From an uncultured Eggerthellaceae bacterium (GTDB lineage: Bacteria; Actinomycetota; Coriobacteriia; Coriobacteriales; Eggerthellaceae), in NCBI GenBank assembly GCA_910588905.1, contig CAJURZ010000014.1, positions 1-64,000 on the forward strand: DNA of 64,000 bases, given 5' to 3'. The notes under the pieces were generated by a model. That model was not told the origin of the DNA and made no database searches. It was given only the letters and a program-made list of their open reading frames with translations. Made by a program: the position numbers and the translations under genes. Below are positions 27,593 to 34,901 of this stretch, one piece after another (within the stretch, counting starts at the first letter, position 1; every line of letters starts with the position of its first letter).

Positions 27593-27925
27593 CTACCGTC
27601 TTAGCTCCTTCTCACCCCACTCCTTCATGGCGAGCAGTATGGGTACGAAGCTCATCCCCCGCTTCGTCAGCGCGTATTCCACGCGCGGGGGCACCTCGCC
27701 GAAATCAGTGCGCTCCAGGAAGCCATCATCGACCAATTCCTTCAGCTGCTTCGAAAGCGTCGACTCCGAGATGGTGCCGATGCAGCGCCGCAACTGCCCG
27801 AAATGGCGGACGTCCTTGAGGGCGACGTAAAAGAGGATCTCGATCTTCCACTTCCCGCCGATCATGCGCTGGATCATGGAGACCGACTTGCAGCGCTCCA
27901 CTTCCACACCTTGCCTACGCGCCAT
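27593..27925 (-). CDS. HxlR-family winged-helix regulator
   Basis: DNA-binding regulator of 110 aa with the HxlR/MarR-like winged helix: MIGGKWKIEIL, FGQLRRCIGTISESTLSKQLKEL recognition region and a PPRVEYALTKRG wing. Family members include thiol- or quinone-responsive repressors; Cys12 just before the first helix matches the position used as redox sensor in some of them. GGAAGG lies upstream of the ATG at 27925. It is divergent from the radical SAM gene with 119 bases between, containing a perfect palindrome, so autoregulation and control of that gene are likely. Confidence 0.88.
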   Translation of the reverse strand: MARRQGVEVERCKSVSMIQRMIGGKWKIEILFYVALKDVRHFGQLRRCIGTISESTLSKQLKELVDDGFLERTDFGEVPPRVEYALTKRGMSFVPILLAMKEWGEKELRR

Positions 27926-27940
27926 AGGCCGTCCTTCCGA

Positions 27941-27962
27941 GTACTGCAGAAAAAGACAGTAC
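27941..27962. promoter_or_regulatory. Candidate HxlR operator
   Basis: GTACTG (27941-27946) and CAGTAC (27957-27962) form a perfect inverted repeat with a 10-bp spacer, 16 bases in front of the HxlR start. HxlR/YodB-type operators commonly have TACT/AGTA half-sites. A second palindrome TGGTACCA is at 27991-27998, nearer the radical SAM gene. Confidence 0.55.
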
Positions 27963-28044
27963 TTCAAATCCAATACCAGCATTCCCATAATGGTACCAAA
28001 CGGAAGGTGATGGCTGTCAAACCATGCCGCGCGAAGGAGGAAGC

Positions 28045-28977
28045 ATGCATTACACGGGGACCATCTGGCGACCGCCCTACGAGGCAGGCTCGCTCATCAT
28101 CGAAGCGACGGCGGGATGCACGCACCATCGCTGCAAGTTCTGCACGCTCTACGAGGACCTGCCGTTCAAGTTCCGTCCATCGCCTCTGGAGGACATCGAG
28201 GCGGACCTGCTAGAGGCGCAGACCTGGTACCATGACCCGCTGCGCAAGGCCGAGGAGCGGCTGTTCGAGACGGACGCGGCAAGCTGTAGGCACGTCTTCC
28301 TGACCGGGGCGAACCCCTTCGGGCTGAAGGCTGAGCGCCTCCTTGAGATCAGCGCGCTGGTACGCACGTACTTCCCGCAGTGCGAGAGCGTCGGGTGCTT
28401 CTCGCGCGTGACGGACGTCGCCCGGAAGACGGACGCCGAGCTGCGCGAGCTTGCGGCGGCGGGATTCGACGGACTGACCATCGGCATCGAGACCGGGGAC
28501 GACGAGGCGCTGGCGTTCATGGACAAGGGCTACACGGCGCGCGACATCGTCGAGCAGTGCGCCCGACTCGACGCAGTGGGCATCGGCTACGCGTTCTTCT
28601 ATCTGGCGGGTATCTCGGGGAAGGGGCGCGGTATCGAAGGTGCGCAGGCGACGGCGCGGGTGTGCAACGAGGTAAGCCCCTGGCTCATCGGTGCGAACAT
28701 GCTCACCATCTACAAGAGTTCGGCGCTATACCAGGAGATAGAAGCGGGAAGATGGGCTGAAGAAGGCGAGGTCGAGAAGTATAAGGAAGTGAAAGAGCTG
28801 ATCTCGCGGCTGAGCATCCCGGTGGAATTCGCCATGCTGGGAGCATCGAACCCGGTGATGCTGCGCGGCAGGCTGCCCGAGCATCGACAACAGATCGCCT
28901 CCGCGCTCGATTCCGTCATCGCCGACTTCGGCGAAGAGCGCCTGCGCGACTATCGAACGAACTTGCGGCATTTGTGA
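28045..28977 (+). CDS. Radical SAM protein
   Basis: Radical SAM enzyme of 310 aa, function unknown. The start at 28045 is chosen for the perfect AAGGAGG; an ATG at 28024 is in frame but lacks one. The cluster motif is Cys25-x4-Cys30-x2-Cys33 (CTHHRCKFC), as in a group of COG1032-type proteins, rather than the usual C-x3-C-x2-C. A SAM-binding GIETGDDE strand follows near residue 150. No accessory domain. By eye it uses GCG and GAC codons more than its neighbours. Divergent from an HxlR regulator. Coproporphyrinogen-type or Elp3-like chemistry cannot be distinguished. Confidence 0.85.
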   Translation: MHYTGTIWRPPYEAGSLIIEATAGCTHHRCKFCTLYEDLPFKFRPSPLEDIEADLLEAQTWYHDPLRKAEERLFETDAASCRHVFLTGANPFGLKAERLLEISALVRTYFPQCESVGCFSRVTDVARKTDAELRELAAAGFDGLTIGIETGDDEALAFMDKGYTARDIVEQCARLDAVGIGYAFFYLAGISGKGRGIEGAQATARVCNEVSPWLIGANMLTIYKSSALYQEIEAGRWAEEGEVEKYKEVKELISRLSIPVEFAMLGASNPVMLRGRLPEHRQQIASALDSVIADFGEERLRDYRTNLRHL

Positions 28978-29075
28978 TGTGACGAGGACAGAAACCGACC
29001 CTTGCATCAAGGATCACGGCGAACGCACTTCATGCAATCCTGGACAATGGGGACGTAGGATATTGTCCCGAATCC

Positions 29076-29100
29076 GTAGGGGCCGAGCACGCTCGGCCCA
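29076..29100 (+). repeat. GTAGGGG 9-2-9 palindromic element, copy 1
   Basis: GTAGGGG start (29076-29082), arms GGGCCGAGC (29080-29088) and GCTCGGCCC (29091-29099) with AC between, followed by the CAACGACCC flank seen at other copies (ending about 29113). Confidence 0.75.
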
Positions 29101-29225
29101 ATGCAACGACCCGTAGAGCGCAGCAGGGTCGGATGGGTCGCGCTTCGCACGAGGATGCGTTACGCAATGCGCGTGAGCTAAGGAACGCCCCGCGAGCATC
29201 AACAAGTTCGCTGTAACTATACCCC

Positions 29226-29266
29226 TTGCTCTTATACGTATATATCGTGATATGATACACGTATAT
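29226..29266 (+). promoter_or_regulatory. Promoter and probable autoregulatory operator of the toxin-antitoxin operon
   Basis: TATGAT (29251-29256) is a good -10; TTGCTC at 29226-29231 is a possible, widely spaced -35. The perfect palindrome TATACGTATA (29233-29242) and a related TACACGTATA (29256-29265) lie on either side of the -10 with 23 bp between centres, about two helical turns. This is the usual layout for antitoxin-mediated repression. Confidence 0.5.
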
Positions 29267-29281
29267 CCGATCGGAGGAGCT

Positions 29282-29527
29282 ATGAACCAGAAGCTGACCC
29301 TGAGCATCGAACAAAGTGCCATCAAACGCGGCAAGCAATATGCCCAGAAACAGGGCCGTAGCCTCTCATCGATGGTCGAGGATTTCCTGTTGCTCCTAGG
29401 ATCGGAAGGTGCATCAGATGAAGCCGTCCCCATCAGCAGCAAATTGAGCTCGCTCGTCGGCATAGGAGCTGGACCGATAAGCGAAGAAGACTATCGCGCT
29501 CATCGCATCGAAAAGGATAGTGCATAG
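29282..29527 (+). CDS. Antitoxin of type II TA pair (DUF6364-like)
   Basis: 81-aa protein beginning with a short basic/beta N-terminus (QKLTLSIEQ) followed by a helix-rich KRGKQYAQKQGRSLSSMVE segment, the ribbon-helix-helix-like pattern of DUF6364 antitoxins that accompany PIN toxins. The acidic C-terminal half would wrap the toxin. The ATG at 29282 has GGAGG five bases upstream. Its stop codon directly abuts the toxin ATG. Expected to repress its own promoter, where palindromes are visible. Confidence 0.82.
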   Translation: MNQKLTLSIEQSAIKRGKQYAQKQGRSLSSMVEDFLLLLGSEGASDEAVPISSKLSSLVGIGAGPISEEDYRAHRIEKDSA

Positions 29528-29962
29528 ATGGAGAAGGTCTTCCTAGATACCAATATCGCGCTTGATCTTCTACAGGCCCGCAAGGGCTTTCTCGAAGATG
29601 CACTGTTCATCTTTGCTCTGGGTGAGCAAGGTAAGCTGCAGCTTTGCCTGTCAACGGATTCGCTCAGCACCATCTTCTATGTGATAGAGAAGAATAAAGA
29701 TGCGCCTACGGCGCGCGAGGCTATCTCAAAGATCCTCGATCTCGTTACGCTATGTCCCCTTGATGAGAGCGCAGTCTTACGAGGCATGGCGCTCGATCTC
29801 TCAGATATAGAAGATGCGTTCATTTGTGCACTAGCCATGAAAGCGCAATGCAGCGTCATCATCACGCGGAACGTGAAGGACTTCGCCCACTCCCCCATTC
29901 CGGTGCGCACCTCCCATGAATTCGTTGCAGCGTGGAGAGCTCAACATCAGGCACGTAGCTAA
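29528..29962 (+). CDS. PIN-domain toxin (VapC-like)
   Basis: 144-aa PIN-domain ribonuclease, presumed toxin of the pair with the preceding antitoxin. Metal-binding acidic residues are visible: Asp7 in FLDTNIALD, the DLSDIEDAF segment near residue 90, and TRNVKDF near the C-terminus. Zero bases separate it from the antitoxin stop (TAGATG). It sits within a repeat-rich, accessory-looking stretch. RNA target unknown. Confidence 0.87.
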   Translation: MEKVFLDTNIALDLLQARKGFLEDALFIFALGEQGKLQLCLSTDSLSTIFYVIEKNKDAPTAREAISKILDLVTLCPLDESAVLRGMALDLSDIEDAFICALAMKAQCSVIITRNVKDFAHSPIPVRTSHEFVAAWRAQHQARS

Positions 29963-29983
29963 CACCCAAAGCGGTGTGTATAG

Positions 29984-30026
29984 GTCGATCTTCATAGCCG
30001 CCGCGGAAGCGGCGGCCAGCATCGAC
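29984..30026. repeat. Strong hairpin downstream of the toxin gene
   Basis: Outer arms GTCGAT/ATCGAC enclose an inner perfect GCCGCCGC-GGAA-GCGGCGGC stem (29997-30016). It could end the toxin-antitoxin transcript, but the only T-rich run (CTTTTG) is about 10 bases later. Confidence 0.5.
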
Positions 30027-30130
30027 GTCTCACGCTTTTGAGGGATGCGTTGCGCGAAGACCATGCACAACATATTCATTGCGGCACCTGCCGAGTAGCC
30101 TGACGCACCGGGTTCACCCGGGGGCAACGA

Positions 30131-30155
30131 CGGGCGGATCACGATCCGCCCCTAC
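30131..30155 (-). repeat. GTAGGGG palindromic element, copy 2
   Basis: On the minus strand: GTAGGGG then arms GGGCGGATC / GATCCGCCC (30132-30151) with a 2-base spacer, followed by the shared GTCGTTG flank in the reverse sense. Same architecture as copy 1 with a different arm sequence. Confidence 0.75.
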
Positions 30156-30178
30156 GCAGGACCTGCGGCATTATTCTT

Positions 30179-30202
30179 GTAGGGGCCGACCTCGGTCGGC
30201 CC
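30179..30202 (+). repeat. GTAGGGG palindromic element, copy 3
   Basis: GTAGGGG at 30179-30185, arms GGGCCGACC (30183-30191) and GGTCGGCCC (30194-30202), spacer TC, then CAACGACCC in the flank, as in copy 1. Confidence 0.75.
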
Positions 30203-30339
30203 AACACAACGACCCAGAAAACCCCCGCAGGTATGCACAGGTCACAACCCACCTCTCCCCGCTGCGTGAGCAGCGGCATTAAGTTAGGCGCCGCCGAAGA
30301 GAAACAGAAGGATGCATTGACCGGCGCACATCTTCCCGC

Positions 30340-30388
30340 GTAGGGGTCGACCCTGTTCGACCCAGGGCCGACCAGGGTCGGCCCCTAC
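30340..30388. repeat. Two GTAGGGG palindromic elements head to head, copies 4 and 5
   Basis: Copy 4 (30340-30363) has arms GGGTCGACC/GTTCGACCC with one mismatch; copy 5 (30365-30388) has GGGCCGACC-AG-GGTCGGCCC and ends in CCCCTAC. Together they form one larger palindrome bounded by GTAGGGG and CCCCTAC. Confidence 0.7.
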
Positions 30389-30510
30389 GGATCCAGGACG
30401 GTGATTACGCGCGAAGCGCGCCAACGCGGCGGTAGCCGCCCGCACCGGTGATGCGGACCCGGAGGGTCCCATCAGCAGTGCGGTGAGGATCTTTTATTGT
30501 TACACGAAGA

Positions 30511-30640
30511 CAGCCCTTCCCCGTGAGGGGTTGAGGCCGATTCCGCAGGCCGAGAAAAGCGTGATATAAGCGAAGCATCACGTCTTTTCGAAAGCCAAGG
30601 CCTAAGGCCGAACGCCCCTTGCGGGGAAGGTTATCCCGTT
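30511..30640. repeat. Composite structured element of three hairpins in an overall inverted arrangement
   Basis: A CCCC-GTGA-GGGG hairpin (30519-30530), a central stem GAAAAG-CGTGAT / ATCACG-T-CTTTTC (30554-30565 with 30577-30589), and a CCCC-TTGC-GGGG hairpin (30615-30626). The outer CCTTCCCCG...AGGGG and CCCCTTGCGGGGAAGG parts are mutually complementary, so the whole 125 bases is an imperfect inverted repeat. The right end is nearly repeated at 61440-61470. Confidence 0.55.
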
Positions 30641-30655
30641 CCCTGTCAGAAAAGA

Positions 30656-31456
30656 TCAGCCAGCAAGGGCGTTGTTCGTGGCAAGCCAGCTCTCACGCGT
30701 ACCCGTGTCGAACCCTTCATCAGGGCTCACCACCAACGCGTACATCTCCTCTTCGCACAAGAGCGCATCCAGCGCATCGGTGAGCTGGATCTCTCCGCCC
30801 ACACCAGGCTCCACATCACGCAGAAGCTCCATGACCCGCGGCGTCAACAGATAGCGCCCGAAGACTGCCAGGTTGGTGGGTGCCTCTGCCAGAGGCGGCT
30901 TCTCAACGAGCTCCTCCACCTTCCAGACCCCTGGTTCCACCTCAGACCCCGCGATGATGCCGAAGCGGTCAACCTCTTCGTCAGGTACGGGCATCACAGC
31001 GATGACTGAAGCGCCGCCATGGGCATCAGAGACCGCCTGCATGGCCGGGAGCATCTTGTTGTCCGGCACGAGCACATCGCCCAGGAGCACATAGAACGCT
31101 TCGTCTGCGGTCTTCTCCGCTGCGCAGAGGACGGCGTGTCCAAGACCCAACGCTTCCTCTTGGTAGACGAAGCTGACAGGCAGATCACCTACGTACTCTA
31201 CGGCATCTGCATAGGCATCCTTACCCCGCTCTCGGAGGAGCGCTACCAGATCGGGATCGGGGGAGAAATGGTCCTCGATGGCTTGCTTGCCAGGAGAGTT
31301 CACGATGACCACTTCGTCAGCTTCGGATGCCAGACCCTCCTCCACGACGAACTGGATGGCTGGCCTGTCCCCCACGAGCAGCATCTCTTTGGGAACGGCT
31401 TTCGTTGCGGGCAGGAATCGCGTTCCTAGACCGGCGGCGGGGATGACTGCTTTCAT
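30656..31456 (-). CDS. galU: UTP-glucose-1-phosphate uridylyltransferase
   Basis: Makes UDP-glucose for envelope glycans. 266 aa, slightly shorter than the usual 290 or so. The nucleotide-binding motif AAGLGTRFLPATKAVPKEM begins at residue 7; VEKP and GGEIQLTDA are conserved. The ATG at 31456 has AAGGAG upstream and gives a normal N-terminus; the frame is open further back without similarity. It starts 14 bases after the nadE stop, so it ends the tatA-tatC-hypA-hypB-nadE-galU series. Confidence 0.93.
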   Translation of the reverse strand: MKAVIPAAGLGTRFLPATKAVPKEMLLVGDRPAIQFVVEEGLASEADEVVIVNSPGKQAIEDHFSPDPDLVALLRERGKDAYADAVEYVGDLPVSFVYQEEALGLGHAVLCAAEKTADEAFYVLLGDVLVPDNKMLPAMQAVSDAHGGASVIAVMPVPDEEVDRFGIIAGSEVEPGVWKVEELVEKPPLAEAPTNLAVFGRYLLTPRVMELLRDVEPGVGGEIQLTDALDALLCEEEMYALVVSPDEGFDTGTRESWLATNNALAG

Positions 31457-31469
31457 GTTCGCTCCTTCT

Positions 31470-32273
31470 CTAGGGATTGATCTTCGCAAAGGGCGGCTCG
31501 AGCGCCCGTTTGAATGCGTTCTTCTCATAGCGCTCCCGGATCCTCTGGGCCTCAGAAGAGATGCTATCAGGAGGGAGTCCCTCATCTGTCATCTGGAAGA
31601 GCAGCTCATCGAGCTCATCGTAGGAGATGCCCAAAGAGGCTTCGTCCGTTTGATCGAAAGAGAGCTCAGCACTGGGTGGTTTCACGAGGATGTTGTGCGG
31701 GATGGGAGGCTGAGCTCCTGCCTGGCAAGCTTGTTCATTCAGATGGGCAGCCAAGGCGAAGACCTCCGTCTTGTACAAGCCACCGATGGGCGCGAAGGCG
31801 CCAGCAGTATCCCCATACAAGGTGGAGTACCCCATGGCAGCCTCAGAGCGATTGCCGGTGTTCAGCACCATCCAGCCCCTCGCATTGGAAAGCGCCATCA
31901 AGATGCACATGCGCAGACGCGCTTGGGTGTTCTCAGCGGCAAGCCCGGAAAGGGGCTCATCCAAGAAGGTCTCGTAGTCATCGGCAAAGGTAGCGAAGGT
32001 CTGAGTGATGGGGAACGCAGGTGCGCTGATGCCAAGGCCCTGTGCAAGCTCCGACGCATCGCGCACGGAATCCGCCGAAGTGTAGGGGCTGGGCATGAGG
32101 ATGCCATGGACATGCTCATGGCCGAGAGCCTTGCAAGCAAGAGCGGCAACCACGCTGGAATCCAAGCCGCCCGAAAGCCCGATGAGCACATCGGTGAAGC
32201 CCGCTTCCTGAACGAAGGCAGCTGTCTGAGCGCATATCCCATCCAGCACCGAGTCCATTGCCAATGAGCGCAT
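31470..32273 (-). CDS. nadE: NH3-dependent NAD+ synthetase
   Basis: Converts deamido-NAD to NAD with ammonia and ATP. 267 aa, the short form with no glutaminase domain. The ATP pyrophosphatase P-loop SGGLDSSVVAAL is present, as are NTGNRSEAAMGYSTLYGD and KTEVFALA. The ribosome site before the ATG at 32273 is weak (AGGT). Directly downstream of hypB (5-base gap). Confidence 0.94.
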   Translation of the reverse strand: MRSLAMDSVLDGICAQTAAFVQEAGFTDVLIGLSGGLDSSVVAALACKALGHEHVHGILMPSPYTSADSVRDASELAQGLGISAPAFPITQTFATFADDYETFLDEPLSGLAAENTQARLRMCILMALSNARGWMVLNTGNRSEAAMGYSTLYGDTAGAFAPIGGLYKTEVFALAAHLNEQACQAGAQPPIPHNILVKPPSAELSFDQTDEASLGISYDELDELLFQMTDEGLPPDSISSEAQRIRERYEKNAFKRALEPPFAKINP

Positions 32274-32278
32274 GGATG

Positions 32279-32941
32279 TCAGACCTGTACGGCGCGGATC
32301 TTATCAGCCAACCATTCGGCCCATTCGCTGACACCATCACCCTTCGTAGCCGACATCTTGAAGATGGGCGCCTGGGGGTTCAGTTGCCTGACTGAAGCAT
32401 TGAATGCCTCTTCTTCGAAATCGAAGACGGGCATCGTGTCAGCCTTGTTGAGGATCACCGCATCAGACACCTGGAAGACGCCTGGGTATTTGAGCGGTTT
32501 GTCATGACCTTCCGGGACCGAGAGGATCATGGCCTTCATGTTCTCCCCCAGGTCGAAATCCGTCGGACACACCAGATTCCCCACGTTCTCTATGATGATG
32601 AGATCTAACCGGTCCAGATCCAGCACATCCACGGCCCGACGGATCATGGCGCTCTCCAGATGGCAGGCTCCCCCGGTGTTGATCTGCACCGCCGCCGTAC
32701 CCTGCGCCTTGATCTTCTCAGCATCCACCGAACTTGCGATATCCCCCTCGATGACCGCGATGTTGAACTCATCGCGCAGCGCATCGATAGTGGCTAGGAT
32801 GGTGGAGGTCTTTCCTGAACCCGGGCTGGCCAGAAGGTCCAACACGAACACGCCATTGTCGGCGAAGCGCTCACGCAGCTCCCGTGCGATGGAATCGTTC
32901 TTATCCAGGATGGGCTGCTTCATGTCTATGTGCTTGGGCAT
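32279..32941 (-). CDS. hypB: Hydrogenase/urease nickel incorporation GTPase HypB
   Basis: GTPase that delivers nickel during NiFe-hydrogenase (or urease) maturation, together with HypA. 220 aa. P-loop LLASPGSGKTS, switch EGDIASSVDA, metal-site GGACHLE and CPTDFDLGE, and NKAD for guanine. It lacks the His-rich N-terminal nickel store found in some HypB. Forms a pair with hypA; no hydrogenase subunit is in the window. Confidence 0.95.
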   Translation of the reverse strand: MPKHIDMKQPILDKNDSIARELRERFADNGVFVLDLLASPGSGKTSTILATIDALRDEFNIAVIEGDIASSVDAEKIKAQGTAAVQINTGGACHLESAMIRRAVDVLDLDRLDLIIIENVGNLVCPTDFDLGENMKAMILSVPEGHDKPLKYPGVFQVSDAVILNKADTMPVFDFEEEAFNASVRQLNPQAPIFKMSATKGDGVSEWAEWLADKIRAVQV

Positions 32942-32950
32942 CGTAGGGGC

Positions 32951-33313
32951 TCACTCCTCATCTTCTGGCAAGTCGACTTCGATGGAATCTATCTGCAGCT
33001 CACGACCAGCGATGAGCTCAGTGGCGAAGCTGTCACAATGGGGACAGAACCGATGGAACCGGTCATGCTCGAAGGTCTCTCCACATTCCAAGCAACGGCT
33101 CTTCGGCGCGATCATGTTCACGTGGAGCGCAGCCCCCTTCAGGAACGAATCGTCTTCGCAGAGGGCTTCGAAGGCGAACTGGAGCGCATCTTCGATAGCC
33201 TCGGTCATCTCCCCCACCGAAAGGGTGATGGAGAGCAACCGAAGCGCCCCGGCATCCTGCGCCGCTTCCCGGGCCGAATCAAGAACGCTGGTCATGATAC
33301 CCAGCTCATGCAT
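32951..33313 (-). CDS. hypA: Hydrogenase maturation nickel chaperone HypA
   Basis: 120-aa nickel metallochaperone partner of HypB. The N-terminal MHE (His2 binds nickel) and the zinc site CLEC...CPHC are intact. Only three bases separate it from the tatC stop, and 9 from the hypB start. This ties nickel-enzyme maturation to the Tat export genes, fitting NiFe hydrogenases being Tat substrates. Confidence 0.95.
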   Translation of the reverse strand: MHELGIMTSVLDSAREAAQDAGALRLLSITLSVGEMTEAIEDALQFAFEALCEDDSFLKGAALHVNMIAPKSRCLECGETFEHDRFHRFCPHCDSFATELIAGRELQIDSIEVDLPEDEE

Positions 33314-33316
33314 GGC

Positions 33317-34105
33317 CTAGGCCTCATCCTTCACGAGGGCCAGCTCTTCGTCTTGGCGCTTGATGCGCCGTGCCAACACGATGCGGGCTAGCAGGAGGCT
33401 CAGCTCGTAGAGGGCGATGAGCGCAGCGAACAGGAGCAGCATGGTGACCGGCGATGCATCTGGCGTGATGACCGCGCAGAGCACCATCAAGACGATGTAG
33501 ACCATCCGCCAGCTCTCCCGCAGCTTCTTATAGGGGATCACGTCGAAGATGACCAGGTAGAAGATGACCAACGGCAGCTCGAAGGCGAATCCGAAGGCTA
33601 TCTCGAACTTGATGATGATGTCTATGTAGGAATTCATGCGAGGTTCCACGTAGCCGAGTCCCATGGCTTGATCGGTCAGCCACTGGAACGCCGCATTCAG
33701 GATGACCAAATAGCAGAAGACCGTGCCCAACACGAAGAGGAACACGCCTACGACGAAGGTGGGCACGAACCACTTGCGCTCCTTGGGCTTGAGCGCGGGC
33801 AGGAAGAACGCCAATAGCTGCCAGAGTATCACCGGCGAGGTGGCTACCACGCCGAAGAAGAACGATATCTCGAAGCGCACGGCGAAGGCTTCGAAGGGAT
33901 CCAGGGCCACCAGATCGACGTAGCCCGTTTCCGGATTGAAGGGCAGGAAATCAGCAATGGGGATCAAGAGGAACTGCCCCATCTGAGGGGCGGCCATGTA
34001 GAAGACGCAGACGGCTACGGCCAGGCAGGCCACGATACGCACCAAGCGCATGCGCAGCTCTCCCAAATGGTCGAAGAGCGGCATCCGAGCGGGACCGATG
34101 GGCAT
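33317..34105 (-). CDS. tatC: Twin-arginine translocase subunit TatC
   Basis: Integral membrane receptor for twin-arginine signal peptides. 262 aa with six hydrophobic segments; conserved are FDHLGELRMRL near the N-terminus and the FEIAFGFAFELPL stretch. It begins immediately after the stop of the TatA/B gene (TAGATG), with the ribosome site GGAGG inside that gene. A Tat substrate is encoded at 1-965. Confidence 0.96.
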   Translation of the reverse strand: MPIGPARMPLFDHLGELRMRLVRIVACLAVAVCVFYMAAPQMGQFLLIPIADFLPFNPETGYVDLVALDPFEAFAVRFEISFFFGVVATSPVILWQLLAFFLPALKPKERKWFVPTFVVGVFLFVLGTVFCYLVILNAAFQWLTDQAMGLGYVEPRMNSYIDIIIKFEIAFGFAFELPLVIFYLVIFDVIPYKKLRESWRMVYIVLMVLCAVITPDASPVTMLLLFAALIALYELSLLLARIVLARRIKRQDEELALVKDEA

Positions 34106-34612
34106 CTAAGCTGACACCTCCCCATCATCGCTGTTCGCTTCAGGCTCTGGGGCAGCATCTTCCACCGAAGCCGCTTCCTTCTTGGGCACATCCGCGCGCG
34201 GCTCTGGCTCCGCGGGGGCTGCCGCCTCCGCTTCGGCCTTCGCCTTTGCTTCCGCCTCCTTGCGTTTACGCCTTTCCTCATCATAGCGGGCCTTGCGCTC
34301 AGCGAAGCTCTCCGTATGCTCTACTACCTTGGATGTGACCTCCTCGGCCTTGGCCTGGGCCTTGCCAGCCTCCTCCTTCGCTTGGGAGGCGGCGGACTCT
34401 ATCACATCCAGAGGATTCTTGAAGGGCGCATCGGAATCCTTGTCTATGAATGACTGGGTCTTGAGCTGACCGGTCATCTCCTCCTGAGCGGTGCGGAACT
34501 TCGCAATGGCCTTGCCGAGGGTGTTCGCTATCTGAGGAAGCTTGTCAGGCCCGAAGATCAAGAAGCCGAAGATCAATATGAGGAAGAGCTCGAATCCGCC
34601 GATGCCGAACAC
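34106..34612 (-). CDS. tatA: TatA/TatB-type translocase subunit with long C-terminal tail
   Basis: 168-aa membrane protein. Residues 1-20 are the membrane helix (FELFLILIFGFLIFGPDKLP with the typical FGP hinge), followed by the amphipathic helix and a long highly charged Lys/Glu/Ala-rich coil and Pro/Glu tail, longer than normal TatA. With one such gene beside tatC it may serve both TatA and TatB roles; TatB is the alternative name given its length. The start is GTG at 34612. Confidence 0.88.
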   Translation of the reverse strand: MFGIGGFELFLILIFGFLIFGPDKLPQIANTLGKAIAKFRTAQEEMTGQLKTQSFIDKDSDAPFKNPLDVIESAASQAKEEAGKAQAKAEEVTSKVVEHTESFAERKARYDEERRKRKEAEAKAKAEAEAAAPAEPEPRADVPKKEAASVEDAAPEPEANSDDGEVSA

Positions 34613-34615
34613 GAT

Positions 34616-34837
34616 CTACCCCTGAGAAAAGACCGTGAGCGCCATGGTGGGAATGCCCAGCGCCAAGATCAGGATGATGCAGACCACGATGGTGAACACC
34701 CGCTTCATCATGGACTGGCGCTCTCGCCGCTGTTGCTCGCGCTTCGCCTCTTCGGCCCGACGATGAGCGCGCTCTGCCTTCTGCTCACGGGTCAGGTTGC
34801 GTATGTCCTTGTTAGCTTTCTTGTTGGTCTTAGCCAT
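34616..34837 (-). CDS. Small single-pass membrane protein upstream of tatA
   Basis: 73-aa protein: an Arg/Lys/Glu-rich cytoplasmic N-terminus of about 42 residues, then one hydrophobic helix (VFTIVVCIILILALGIP). Ends three bases before the tatA GTG, so it is in the same operon. I do not recognise a family. The helix plus charged tail is loosely reminiscent of small Tat or secretion accessory proteins, but this is only context. Confidence 0.7.
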   Translation of the reverse strand: MAKTNKKANKDIRNLTREQKAERAHRRAEEAKREQQRRERQSMMKRVFTIVVCIILILALGIPTMALTVFSQG

Positions 34838-34901
34838 AGGGGATTTGCCTCATCTTGTGCTGCTCGTTGGTTGCCTGCCTATTGTACGCGCACCTTCGCT
34901 G

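Larger units (their letters stand above)
28978..29281. other. Intergenic region with one palindromic repeat and the TA promoter
   Basis: About 300 bases without a coding region. It holds one complete GTAGGGG palindrome (29076-29099), a GGACAATGGGG...ATTGTCC inverted pair at about 29042-29068, and at its right end the AT-rich promoter and operator of the toxin-antitoxin genes. I see no tRNA or small ORF with a ribosome site. Confidence 0.6.
29963..30655. other. 693-base non-coding mosaic of palindromes and hairpins
   Basis: No ORF with a ribosome site. It contains, in order: hairpin 29984-30026; CCGGGT-TC-ACCCGG at 30108-30121; GTAGGGG palindromes at 30131-30155, 30179-30202 and a head-to-head pair at 30340-30388; CCGCTGC-GTGA-GCAGCGG at about 30259-30276; a GCGGC-GGTA-GCCGC hairpin near 30425-30440; and a larger structured element at 30511-30640. 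It appears to be an accumulation site for small repeats between the toxin gene and galU. Confidence 0.7.

Noticed and set aside
30108..30121. tRNA T-arm-like GGTTCA sequence
   Set aside because: It belongs to a CCGGGT-TC-ACCCGG palindrome; no acceptor or anticodon stem could be built around it.
29076..30388. CRISPR array or tRNA cluster
   Set aside because: Repeats are irregularly spaced palindromes in both orientations, with no constant spacer length; no cloverleaf or CCA end was found.
32279..33313. Complete hydrogenase gene cluster
   Set aside because: Only the nickel chaperones hypA and hypB occur here; no structural subunits or other hyp genes are in the window.
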